From contig NMRA01001257.1 of NCBI GenBank assembly GCA_002633005.1, forward strand, positions 10,236 through 31,225: 20,990 bases of DNA. Reading direction: 5' to 3'. The translations under genes were made by a program, and so were the position numbers. This document shows, piece by piece, positions 9,843 through 20,900 of the stretch. Each line of letters begins with the position of its first letter. The first letter of the stretch is position 1. Source of the stretch: Phoronis australis (Eukaryota; Phoronida; Phoronidae). A model generated the notes under the pieces. It did not search any database and was not told the DNA's origin. It saw nothing but the letters and a program-made list of their open reading frames with translations.

Positions 9843-10594
9843 AAAATGCTCTGGTTCTCATTGTTTAAGATCTTGTGGAAATAAAACAAACGTAGAAAGA
9901 AACTTGAGGGAAAAAGGTTCAAAACAAAACGTCAAAATAAACAATCACATCAGACATCTACCAACCATAAACTCTGTAAACCTTCACCACTGGACTTAAA
10001 TGGTTTCATTCAAGATGTTTCTGCTTCTTATGCCTGTAGAATGAAGCATACTGACTTCATGACATGCCACCCATTCACCACAAAAAGGAGTGTCCTCGTG
10101 CTCGCGTCAGGCTCACTCTCTTCGTGAAACATTGATCGTAAATAGGACACTGAATCGACTTGGTTCCTGAGCACGATGCTTCATGTTGTGTTTTCTCATA
10201 TCGGTAGGCAAACTCTTGACACATGTAACGCGTAAATCACGAAGCTCAGCGGTAAAGGTCTTACTTGCTGAAGTTTCACTGAGTTTTATTGCCATGTGGT
10301 CAAACTAAGTCGATTTCTTAGTTCCCGAACGAAGCTCTACAACATACGTACACACACTTTTTTGTGACATGCAGCAGCTGAACTACTCTTTTTTGAAGGC
10401 GTGGACCTTAACATACTGAAGGACTCGCCTTGTGGCTACAGTTCAACTGAAAAAAATCAAACGCATGTAGTTATATTTGTTAGGGTAAATCTCACGAAGA
10501 AATCATAAAAAACGGTGAAATATAATTTACAATAAACACATCAACTACTTCAAGGTCCCTATTATTCTAAAATTATTGACATAACACCGTAACT

Positions 10595-11484
10595 CAGTGG
10601 CGGATCTAGGATATCACAAGGGGGGCCAACATTTTATCGGTAAGCATTTGCGCAAACCACGATTGTAGATGCGCATAGCACCGAATGGGGAGAGGTCGGC
10701 AGGGTTTGCCCTCCTCCTGCCCAGGAAATTTTTCTGTTATTTCCTCTAAAAATCGAGCATTTTCCTTGATTCCTGAAGTATTATCTAAAAAAGGCACGGA
10801 AAACGTGTGTAACAGGGAAAATTGCAAATATCACAGACTCCTAATATGATACTAAGAGACCTACTTGTTTATGGTCCACAGCGTTTGAGCGCGAAACCTA
10901 CTTCTTTTTGTAATGCTTATTACACGTTTTATATTTTGTGCAATCGGTTCGTAACAAATTTGTTGTATTTAAGATAGCCTTTAATTGGCCAAAAGACCAA
11001 ATCCGTTTTTCGTGCTGGCAATAATGACGGGATTGCTTTGGAAATCGTCTTAAGTCAGTTTGACAAAGAGAGAATTATGAGTTTCTGAGTGATTCACCAA
11101 GGCTTCGATTAAAATTCACATCTTACCAGCAGCGTCTGTTTTTTCATCGTCACTCAGGTTCCATTTCCTTTAAAAAATGAAGTAGTTTTCTTCATTGCAC
11201 AGTGGAGCAGACGACGGAAACGGAGTCGTTTTTGCGCAGCGCCACTGCCGGTCGTCTGGGATATCGTGAGAGAGCCTATACTTAGCCATAGCTCCGTTAC
11301 AGTTGCGTCGTGTTCCGAATTTGACACNAACACTAAAACAGCACACATTTAAATCTTGTTTCATCCGTATAATTTTAATTACCGGGGTTAATTAATAAAC
11401 TCAACATATCCATACGCTCTTGCTGTTTTACTTTTTTTGCGGCACCCAAGGGGGGCCTGTCCTCCCCCCCTAAATCCGCCTATG
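10595..11484. mobile_element. Non-autonomous DNA transposon, 890 bp, hAT-like termini
   Basis: The left end is CAGTGGCGGATCTAGG, followed by AAGGGGGGCC. The right end is AAGGGGGGCC, a C-run, then CCTAAATCCGCCTATG. The ends are inverted repeats of each other and resemble those of family A. Flanking GTAACT (10589-10594) and GTACCT (11485-11490) could be a diverged target duplication. The interior has no intact transposase. Short minus-strand frames (10606-10827 and 11154-11364) are open but unrecognised. The single N of the window is here (11328). Confidence 0.7.
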
Positions 11485-12679
11485 GTACCTTGAACGATAA
11501 TTCAGGCCAATGCAGAGCAAAAATATGTGCGTTCACGATCGCTTTATTGCGTTCACTAACACCATAGAGATTTTACGACTTCGTTACCGGTCGCCGTCTC
11601 ACACAAAGACATGCATGTATAGGTAAATATCACGAATTGTTTCACAAATCATAACTGACAAATTGGTGTCACCAGGGACGATTAAACTATAAACGTCACA
11701 TGTCTCTTCTTAATAACCTTGGAATTGCTAACGAAGTAGAAATTGTCAATTTTATGAGGCCAGCCTTTTTACCGAAAGCCATTGCCTTCTGCGCCCTTTA
11801 TTTTAAAAATAAGCAAAACCCAAGTGTTATTTCTGATCCACAATTAAAGGCTACACTCTGACACTTTTCTGTGTCGCATTCGTACCAAAGCAGCCTCTAT
11901 TTAAGAAGAAAATGACACTTAAACTCGATCACCGGGTACATCACTGTCGTCTGCCATTTTGGTTTAAGGTCTAGTTCTCGGTCGCCTTTCGGGCGGTCTT
12001 GATCGCGGGTTGGCCGGGGTGGTGGAGCAGACAGCCGGGAATTCACAGTGCAAACTGTCGCTGCTAGTCTGAGGGTCACAAGCTCTACTATACATTGGTC
12101 ACGTGCGGGAGTTGGCATTGCAGGGCTAGAGTTCTATGATAAAATATATTTGAAGACTTCATATGAGAGGTTAAACAATTAGTTCTCAAAATCCTAACCT
12201 TAGGAGCATTTGTTTGACTAAGGTAACTGGGGGTATCGTGCATCTAAAGCCACAAAAGGCAGACTAGAGTTATCTGCATTGAAGCCTGTCAAAATTTCAT
12301 TTCCCCCGTACTTGAGAACCTTGTCTTATAACACATTATTACATAGGTTAGTTTTGACCTAGATACTGTGTAACTATAATATCTTTGTCGCTGCACCGGT
12401 CTGGTCTGCCGAGGTTTATGCAACACAGAGGCTCACACGGGGTTAATATTGCTCACATGCGCAGGGCACAGCCTGTGCCCTTCAGAACTTTACTCCAGTA
12501 TTAATGGCTGAAGTGCAAACAACGACGATATTGGCATGACTGGTGGGCAAACACTAATATTCAGTTGATCTGATAAGGAAGTCTGGTCAGACCACAGGAC
12601 ATAAAAACTGCGCCTGGTGTGTGAGTAGTGTCGATCTTCATTGACAGAGAAATCGTTCGTGCGTAAACGGTAAGTCTCC
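11485..12679. other. Non-coding region
   Basis: No gene was recognised besides family B copy 1. A small hairpin (AGGGCACA-GCC-TGTGCCCT) lies at 12463-12481. The minus-strand frame 11897-12118 overlaps the repeat and is not supported. Confidence 0.5.
12025..12140 (+). repeat. Dispersed repeat family B, copy 1
   Basis: It shares an ordered set of blocks with 13254-13394: GAGCAGAC, GGGAATTCACAGTGC, AGTCT, GGGTCACAAGCTCTA, TCACGTGCG, GAGTTG, then TAGAGTT and TGAT. The family is unknown. Confidence 0.75.
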
Positions 12680-12788
12680 GCACGCGTCAGGTGTACATCC
12701 TGCTGTGTTGCGTAATATGAAGGTTCTGCGATAGCACACGTCAGCTGTGCACCCTGCTGTGTTTGAATAATATGAAGGTTCTGCCACA
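12680..12788 (+). repeat. 54-bp tandem duplication
   Basis: The unit starting GCACGCGTCAGGTGTACATC (12680-12733) is repeated as GCACACGTCAGCTGTGCACC (12734-12788). Both carry CCTGCTGTGTT and TAATATGAAGGTTCTGC. The overlapping minus-strand frames are artefacts of the repeat. Confidence 0.9.
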
Positions 12789-12853
12789 AGAGTAAGACTC
12801 GCAGAATTGCAAACGATTTCAGAACTAGAGTTGTTACCATAGCATGTGTATTT

Positions 12854-12879
12854 GTGTGTGTGTGTGCGTGCGTGCGTGT
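12854..12879 (+). repeat. (GT)n/(GCGT)n microsatellite
   Basis: A GT run passes into GCGT units (GTGTGTGTGTGTGCGTGCGTGCGTG, described by its units). It creates a Thr/His-rich minus-strand frame that is not a gene. Confidence 0.95.
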
Positions 12880-13253
12880 ATACAAATAAATACAGTAGTT
12901 TTTTCGGAAATATCGTAAACACACCTGTTAGTATGCCTGAGCATCTCATTTGTAATTGGAGAACAAACACGTACTGAGAAACCCAATCTCCGTAAAATGC
13001 TGTAACATGATTTGAACACCCAAAATTGCTATGTTGATTGGTTGTCGATAGTGGCTCTAAGGAACTGGAGCTGAAAAGATATCAGAAACCAAAATATCGG
13101 CAACTAGCCAGGGAGGGCCACGGGTCCTTGCATATAAAGAGCGGCCAGTGTATTTGTCGAGTTTGTTGACTAATAAAAATAGCAAAATGAAAATGAAGCT
13201 ATGAAATTGGACTTGATTTGACAACTACAACATTCGATCAAAGTCGATCACTT
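12880..13253. other. Non-coding spacer
   Basis: No gene seen. It contains the 13214-13241 patch that matches 6541-6568, and AATAAA-like strings near 13172. Confidence 0.5.
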
Positions 13254-13394
13254 GAGCAGACTATCGGAAATTCACAGTGCGCAATTACGCGGTCAGTCTC
13301 GTGAGATCTCGGGTCACAAGCTCTAACTTGCTCTAACACACGAATGCATGGCTCACGTGCGAGAGTTGACATTTCATGCCTAGAGTTTTGTGAT
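13254..13394 (+). repeat. Dispersed repeat family B, copy 2
   Basis: It aligns with 12025-12140 in the same orientation but is about 25 bp longer, mostly through extra sequence around AACTTGCTCTAACACACG. The repeat may begin further left, since 13214-13241 matches 6541-6568 (25 of 28 bases). Confidence 0.75.
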
Positions 13395-13689
13395 GTATGC
13401 TAGTGTTCTTAGAAAGTTAGGTATCTCAAACTCAAACATGTTCACAATTCCCAATGAACCTCAGTGTAGTGTGTGTAGAGCACCCCAGGCACGGTTGGTC
13501 CAAAAACTAATGGAGCGAGTACCTGACCGGCAATCGGAAGGTCAGTGCCTTCACAGCTCCATTTTGATTTGTTGTGTTTTAATAACAAATCAACTCATTC
13601 AACTTCATTTCAGGGTAGTGACCCAGGATATTGCCGGGACTTTCGACTTTCGAACATTGGGATAATAACGTCTTTAGTCCGGTTTTAGA

Positions 13690-14120
13690 ACATCTCAGTC
13701 TATTGAAACATATCTTATTGACCTAAATGACCATATCAGAAAAGAATTGAAATTACACAGGAATGCTCCTACTCGATCTGTAAAAGACATTCGACACTGT
13801 CGACCATAAAATACTAGCCCAACAGCTTACGGCACTCGATCTCGAGAAAACTACTCTGGACTTGTTTTTAAATTATTGACATGGTCCCACGCAAAGTGTT
13901 TCACTTGGTAAAACTCTTTCTGGTCACCTGTGGAGTTCCTCATGGGTCAGTTCTGGGACCCTTGGTTGTCTTATTTATGTTAATGACATGCACTAGGCTG
14001 CCGATTGTAAACTTTTTCTCTACACTGATGATTACTTTACACAGCTAAGAATCCCACTGACAATGATGATCGTCTAACCAGTGAGCTTCGCAAACTACGC
14101 ATCTGGGCTCAGTTGCATAA
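13690..14120 (+). pseudogene. Second non-LTR reverse-transcriptase relic
   Basis: Pieces in order on the + strand: SQSIETYLIDLNDHI, then motif A as LDL*KTFDTVDHKI (Asp codon at 13775-13777, stop at 13781-13783), LVCLIYVNDM preceded by GVPHGSVLGP in an adjacent frame, FLYTDD (14021-14032) and ELRKLRIWAQLHK. The order and spacing match the palm domain of a LINE RT. Several frameshifts are present, and only a short central part of the ORF survives. The active-site box reads YTDD rather than the usual F/YADD. Confidence 0.8.
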
Positions 14121-14165
14121 AAGTTATATGCTGTATAGCAACAATGACGTCGCATTATCACGCTC

Positions 14166-14231
14166 GTGGATTTTGTAGAATTATCACCGTCGGAGCTAAC
14201 GCCCCTCGGGCGATAATTCTCCAAAATTCAC
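14166..14231. repeat. Imperfect palindrome, 20-bp arms
   Basis: Left arm 14166-14185 and right arm 14212-14231 are reverse complements at 18 of 20 positions, around a 26-bp CG-containing centre. It follows directly on the second LINE relic. It may be the end of that element, a small MITE, or a structured 3' signal; the sequence alone does not decide. Confidence 0.75.
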
Positions 14232-14713
14232 TCGGGCTCTAGATAACGGGGGAAAACGACTTCGCCATGTAATAATCTATATATATTTACGTATGTTGTA
14301 CCTGATTTGCTTATTTACTGATGATTGTCTTTTGTCTTTCATCGGTTTTAAATTTGTTTTTCATCTTTTTACGGATCATAATGGAAATAAGTCTTTGAGA
14401 CTTTTTATGTTATCCGTGTCTGGCACTTGTACTTTTATTTTTTGTCTTGTTTTGTGTTTTTCTTTTATTTCTTTGTACTTGTGTGATTCTAATCATTTTA
14501 TTTTTATTATATTAGTTCAATCGACTTAAATATTGCGTAAAAGTTGAATTTTAAAGCGGCAATAAACCTGATTTCTATAAAAAAATGCGTACAACACAGC
14601 TCTTTAAATTGGCTTGTCATTGGGTACCATTTTATGCGCCGAGCATGTTTTCAACCGTTATGATAGGTAAAGAAACATAAATGTTGATTACTTTGAACAG
14701 ATAGATAACCAAG
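14232..14713 (+). other. T-rich spacer upstream of the sulfotransferase start
   Basis: Strongly T-rich on the + strand from about 14290 to 14520. The open frame 14293-14529 is Phe/Leu/Ile-rich because of that composition. AATAAA at 14562 could be the tail signal of the upstream retroelement. An AG at 14699-14700 (TTTGAACAG) just before the start codon could be the acceptor of a 5'UTR exon. No TATA box or other clear promoter was found. Confidence 0.5.
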
Positions 14714-14912
14714 ATGGTTGATACAAAAGGATTCCATCCTTCTGATCACTGGATCACACTTTTGGACGGCGAAGGATCCCCACTGTCCGGGATGATTCTA
14801 TATGACGGTGAAGTTTTTCCTGGTGATGATGGTTGCTATGAGAGAATCAAGCGCGCTGATACTTTCAAAGCTCGTGAAGATGATGTCTGGATTGTTGGAT
14901 ATCCCAAGTCCG
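14714..14912 (+). CDS. Sulfotransferase coding exon 1
   Basis: Encodes residues 1-66 and the first base of codon 67. It begins MVDTKGFHPS and ends in DVWIVGYPKSG, so the exon boundary splits the PAPS-binding loop. The donor is CCG|GTATTT at 14913. Reading on past the donor meets a stop within three codons (TAA from 14921), which supports the intron. The ATG context is AACCAAGATGG, a good metazoan start. Confidence 0.92.
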
Positions 14913-17900
14913 GTATTTATTAAAATGCGGTCAGGTATTCATTTCAAAACGCAGTGAAAATGTTCTCCAAAGAAGAATTTTACAACGCAGCGTTTTCACA
15001 ATATTTGTAATTTTTGAAATTTATATTCCTTAAAGTTTTATGTAAAATCATTATGTTTTGTTTTATGTTTTATCATTGATATTCCATATTTTGTACTTTG
15101 ATTTAGCCCGTTAGAAATATGCAGAAATGTGGGAGTGACAAAATTATTATTTTTTTGTAACAGATTCCAGGTGTACTGATTTCAGTATACGGCGTAACTA
15201 AATGTTTTTACTGGATTTTGAATGCATCAAATTAAAAATTTTAGTAAAATAACAATGAAAAACAATTGTCGTACACTGTGGGATAAAGTATGAATATCAC
15301 CGCATGCTCACATAGTTTTCTTTTCATCCACTAGTGCTCATTTAGTTTTCATTTCTTTCGCTAGGAGCCCACTGGACATTCGACATCGTAAAGATGGTGA
15401 TAGCTGGATCTGCCGAGAATGTTACAGCGTGTAAAGACAACCATTTCTATGAAGTCACTCCGTTTTCAGAAATGGGGGCCTTGTCGAGTCCACGTGTCAT
15501 TGATACCCATCTACCATTGCACCGGATACCACGTGATATTTTAGACAAAAAGTGCAGAGTCATATATAACATTAGAAATCCAAAAGATATTGCTGTTTCT
15601 TATTATAACCATATCAAGAGTATGGTATTTTATAACTATACCGGATCATTCAACGGCTGGGTGAAGATGTTTCTGGATGGAAAAGGTAATTCATGTGTCA
15701 CATTTGCTTTAAATAGTTGTTTTCAGTTTGCAGCAACCTAGTACCCTAACATTTAAAGTACTAAAAACATTGTAACACAATTTGATTTTATAAACATTCT
15801 GCTGTCTGGAACGGTCCACTTGCTTCTTCGCCTTAAGTTTCCTTAAATGACAGTGCTCGGAGGTAAAGCTAAAATTGGCCTATATAACTTAAAAACGTCT
15901 TTTGAAGCCAATGTGTTCATTTTCAATAATTACCGGCTTAGGTAGAGTACAAAGGGGATGGAGCTTCACGCAACCGCTAGAAACTCCACACTATCATTTT
16001 TAAATCTATGACAGGATATTCCTCGACATTTGACAAGGATAACAGAACTTTATTTTATGTCAAAGACTTAGTAGTCAAATCATAGCAGTAAAGATGTTTT
16101 AACGGCCCAAAACTTGGTTTGGTATTTCTTTAAGTGTTTAAAAATGGCGACCTATATTTGAACTGGGCTACTTGGTTTGACCATTCAGTCGCCCAGAGTG
16201 GCGTGCGGGCTTTTGAGGCGTTCAGCAACGGTTAAGCTCAGTAAAGTTGAGCGCAGATATGGCGCGAAGATGTTTGTACGCTATTGCGCAAGCGCACATA
16301 ACATGATCGCTTCCGCCTTACCCAGTTTCGTGTTTAGACGTATAGTTGACAAGGCGCTAGATGATCGGACGCAAGTTGCTCTATTTCAAAACCTCACAGG
16401 TGACAAAAGTTGTTACCGTGGTGTCATTTAGTTCTGTGCCTGTCCCGTTTTCACATTTAGTTGCGCTGGCTCCCTGCGTGTCCGCAGGTATCATTTAATT
16501 TTCCTCCGGAAATTTTGGGAGAAATTCTTTACACCGACGATTCTGATTGGCTGGTCGAATTGTCAACAGGTAGCGCTTTACGTAAACAAGCCGGCATAAC
16601 TGATGGAGGAAGTGTAAATGTGGATATAGTTTGTGGTATGTTGTACGGACAAATCGGGATATGTTCAAGAATTGTGAATCTGAAAGTTGTGGTTGTGCCT
16701 TTTGGGTGTGCATTTCTCTACTGTCGCTTACTTTTTTACGTTGCTGCCCTAGCTGTATCCACACAGTATGCATAACACACCGGTTAAATCGACCACTCAG
16801 CTAGTAAACATTACTGCAGAAACGAAATATTTGCAGTAGAGAGAAAACTTTGTTCGCAAAGATGTTGACAAGGCTAAAAATCGTTCGCAGTCCGCCATTT
16901 TCTTTCTTTGACGTAAAGCTAACCAATGACTGCCGAGATTAAAACGTGTGCTGCTGAATGATATCTGCATGACCTCTACCCCCTGGCGGGCACGCTGGGA
17001 ACCAGCGAGTGTTGAGTAACGCTAGTGTCTCGATAGAAAAGCAACATCTCGCGAGATGCTGCGAGACGTCGCAGTGTAGTTTCGATAAGAGCTCGTGATT
17101 TGGTTAGATTTTCTCGCCTCGGGATAGTTATTGAACTCTACCCAGGATTGCGTTCCGTTTCAATATTTTCTAACTATTTAGGTGAAATCACGTAAATCTT
17201 CATGAGATATCGCCATGCATGGTCTTACTAGCTTTCACTCGTTAGTATACGTTGCTTAATGGCACGTCCTCCTGGTGGATTTGAAAGTCATGCAGCTAAG
17301 CTTGCTTAAACTGCTGAGGAATAGTACGATAATGCCAGGATACTTTCAGGAGAATACAATTCCTGGTTTGACAACACTATTCCATGGTACGAGTATTCTA
17401 AAAGCCATCCCGAAGTTCTGGTTCTAAAGTACGAAGACATGATTAAGGTATTTAAGGCGAATGTGATCTATTAATGTTTACATTTCGGTTTAATATTGTA
17501 AACCTCGTTCTTGCATTTTATTGTAAATGAACGTTAAGCCCGCTGCAAACCATGCTACTAAATGACGTCATCGCGTTCTAATCCCTTGTCTGAGATGATT
17601 GGTTCCATCTAAAACACCTGGGCATCCGTAGGTCGTCGTAATGCTTCCGTCACTGAAACTAACACGCCGTGTCTGGGCGTCACGGTGATCTGAAACAATT
17701 ACTACCTGTCTAGTTTTTCTAGTTCATGAAAATCCTCATAATTTATGGCCTGAAACAAAAGTCCCGGTTTATTGCATGTTTTAACATTTACTTAAACTTT
17801 TGTTACCGTTGTAGTCGTGTAGAGGAATAATTAAAAATTTTATGTGCATATCGCACAACATTGTTAATTCTTGGTTTCAGATATTTTAAGAATTCTCATG

Positions 17901-20900
17901 ATCAGTTTTATTATCATTCCAAAGTACCTAACTACTTTCGTAACATGTTTTGGGGGATTTCAAAATCGAATTTCACCATGACTTGAAAGGTTCGAAAGTG
18001 TGATTGGTGCACACCTATCAATTTACAAATGTCACCGACCGTTAACATTTCGTAATGAAAACAAAAAAAAATAACTATTCATGGGAAGAAATTAATGAAA
18101 GACATTTTTGTTACGAATTGCTATTAACTCGTAGATTAACTAATAAAACATCACTTTATTATATCATGACTTCATGGTCTGAGACAGGAAGCTGATGACA
18201 ACAGGAAGTAGATCTGACTAACCTCTCATTACGACTAAAGTCCAATACTCCGAAGAAAACGTGTAAGATCGAACATCACGTCACAATTTTCTCTAACTAT
18301 GATAAGTAGAATTTATCGAGTACACGACAGTGTTTCATGCATAATCTTTCGAACTCTTGATATATTTGTGGGTGTTCCAGAGAACAGACATACAGCAGAT
18401 CACGAGGAGAAATAACCATGTATAAAATGACGGCTATTATTTCGAACCGGTCTCATTCCAGTCAGGCAGTGTTTCATTCCTCAAAATGAGTCGGGCAGGG
18501 CTTCATCCCAGTCAGGCAGGGCTTCATCCCAGTTAGGTACAAATAAAATAACACAACTTTAACTGCAGCAGGTCACAAAATGTCATAACGCACTCGGTTG
18601 CAAGTCAATGGTACTCCCTAAAATACAGACGCAATGGGACGCACAAAATGAATAATGCCGGGGTAGGGCGCACTCACGTCAGATGCCCCCGGCGGTAGGG
18701 CGCACTCACGTCAGCTGCTCCTTCAACCGGGTTCAACTCACAAACTATAAGCAGATAATCTAACATTTTCAGTCTATGGGCGACACGTTCAATATAACCA
18801 ATTACAGTGTTTTCTGTTATTCTGCAGTCATGCCGTTGTAGAAAATGGCATTGTATTCTAAAATGCACCGATGCTTCGTTTTGACGATTACATTCGTCCA
18901 GAGGACGGAAATAATAAAATTTTAACTAACGATCACAATTTTTGGCGGAGCTCATTTTTCACTATAGTGGCTAGATTTCATGAGTTAGTATTATGATAGT
19001 GGAGATGGCTCACCTCGGGATTTATAACTTTAGAGTCCCAGGGTTGCGTTGCTTAGACGCAAAAACCTTGTGAAAAGCAGTCATTAAGTCACATGTTGAG
19101 TGAAATTGATTGTTTCGCAACTATGCTCAGGAGCTTACCTGCGTACCCTAATTTAGAGGAAGACTAGTGGCGCCAATCAAGTAATTGGTGAGAGGTTGGA
19201 ATGTTGAATTTTGGGATATAACTCACTGCTTACGTTCGATAAGTGCTGCGAGGTGAGTGTCTCAGGTCTACGGAAAGCATTCCAGAACTTGCTTCATAAC
19301 AACAAAGGGATTTCGCCTCCACTCGTCAATTTTTTTAATCGTAAAATGCAATCAGTCAGCTTTTATGAAGCGGGCACCAATGCCGTACTGTGATCTCCGT
19401 CATTTTCGTATTAGTTGATGAAAAAGTTTCCAAAAAGTGTGTTTGTATTTGTCTCTCCATCTCTTCAAAGGACCTTACGTCTGCTGTTCGAGCTGTTGCG
19501 AAGCATCTGGATCGACCAATATCAGAAGAGTTGTGCCAAGCAATAGCACGCCAATGCTCGTTTGGAGTCATGAAGACAAGGAAAAAAGACACGGAAAGAT
19601 CCGACTGGTTTAACAACGAAGACGGGACATTTTATAGAAAAGGTTTCTTTTGCAAGTAGAACAAATTTTAAATCCAGTTGTGTCGTCGTTTAGTTGCATA
19701 CGTGCCTGGCTTGCCAAACAGTTCACTCATAAATTTGATAGATCTCTTTAGTTAGGTTTCCCTACGAAGCCGTTTGGATTATTAAACCTTCGGTCACTTT
19801 AGGGAAAACGTCAGTTGACAATGTGGGTGCAAATAGGAATTTGACACAGATTTAGTCTATTGTTGATTTTTTATATCTTGTATTTTTGTCTTAGCCTTGT
19901 ACAAATCAACAAAAATGATGCGGTCGCCTAATTAGTTTTTCCGTTTGTCACCTAGACAGCAGTACCTCTGGCAAAAATTTGAAATTTACTGAAAATGCGC
20001 CTCTAATTAATGTGGTTATTGAAATCTTTTTGAAAACGTTTCAATTTCGTGGTGCGATGTTAGTTTATGATTTAGCAGCTTTTAGTGCTTTCCGCTCCTG
20101 AAATTTCAACGTTTTGCCTTCTAAACAAAAAGTTACACCCTGCTGTCACTTGTAGCTTTTGTGTTTCATTTTGATGCCCATCGTGTTTTATATGAAACAG
20201 GGAATGATTTGAAAGACGCCGACTAAATATGAGTTAACTGACGTAAAACGAAAATCGCATTAGGCATTTTACTGTCATAGAGTTCTATTTTATTTTTCAA
20301 CCCAAATCGATTTCAGAATTTTCAAAATCTCAATAGCCTCTGAAGCGTTTTCGTGAGTCGCTGAGGGCACAGAACTAGAGTCCCTTCGTGGTAACGAATA
20401 CCATGACACTGATTTATGCCAGTAAAAGTCTTTATTCGATTTTCCGTTTTTAGCTAGCAAAAGTGGGTAAGATGCTGCTTCCAATCTGATGGTCTTCTAG
20501 GTTATATGAAGAATAGTGCAATGAGGATATTTTTTGTTTCTATTAAGAATCGTTTACAGTGTCTACTTATAGGCCTAGGCCTATATGGTGGTGGAGAAGC
20601 TAGTGAAGGGCTACACGACATTTGCACTCATGTTCCTGCCAAAACGATATACGTAGGCTAGCCAACTGGTAACTGAAAAGTACGACTTCAAATAACTTGG
20701 ATCTTCCAGACTGCAAGATTACATATTTGTCTTTTTGTAAGCTTATTTTATTGTCTTGTGACTCTTTGTACAGTGACGTCTACTGTAAGTCTGTTAATTT
20801 ATGATTTTAGGAAAAGTGGGCGACTGGAAGAAATGGTTCACAATGGCACAAAATGAAGAGTTTGATGACGTCTTCCGACAGCGCATGCGCGATACAGATC

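Larger units (their letters stand above)
8656..10594. other. Non-coding region with a YY1-type motif
   Basis: Apart from the 9766-9842 repeat, no gene was recognised. GCCGCCATCTTG (9139-9150) matches the metazoan YY1-type promoter motif. A 15-bp palindrome, TCTAGAAATTCTAGA, lies at 9583-9597. Short frames at 8741-8971, 9506-9691 and 10113-10295 have no recognisable domain. Confidence 0.5.
17448..19470 (+). other. Intron 3 (2023 bp) with two small minisatellites
   Basis: The largest intron, mostly AT-rich and unrecognised. It contains a 21-bp repeat (18456-18537) and a 32-bp duplication (18662-18721). No mobile element or hidden exon was recognised. Confidence 0.8.

Noticed and set aside
12490-13019. 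Overlapping minus-strand frames with Thr/His repeats
   Set aside because: They cross the GT/GCGT microsatellite and the 54-bp duplication and differ only by frame.
14293-14529. Hydrophobic 78-residue frame resembling a membrane protein
   Set aside because: The stretch is extremely T-rich, which yields Phe/Leu/Ile codons by itself. No start context or homology supports a gene.
16177-16775. Two plus-strand frames in intron 2 as extra sulfotransferase exons
   Set aside because: They match no SULT block, and exons 2 and 3 join in frame without them.
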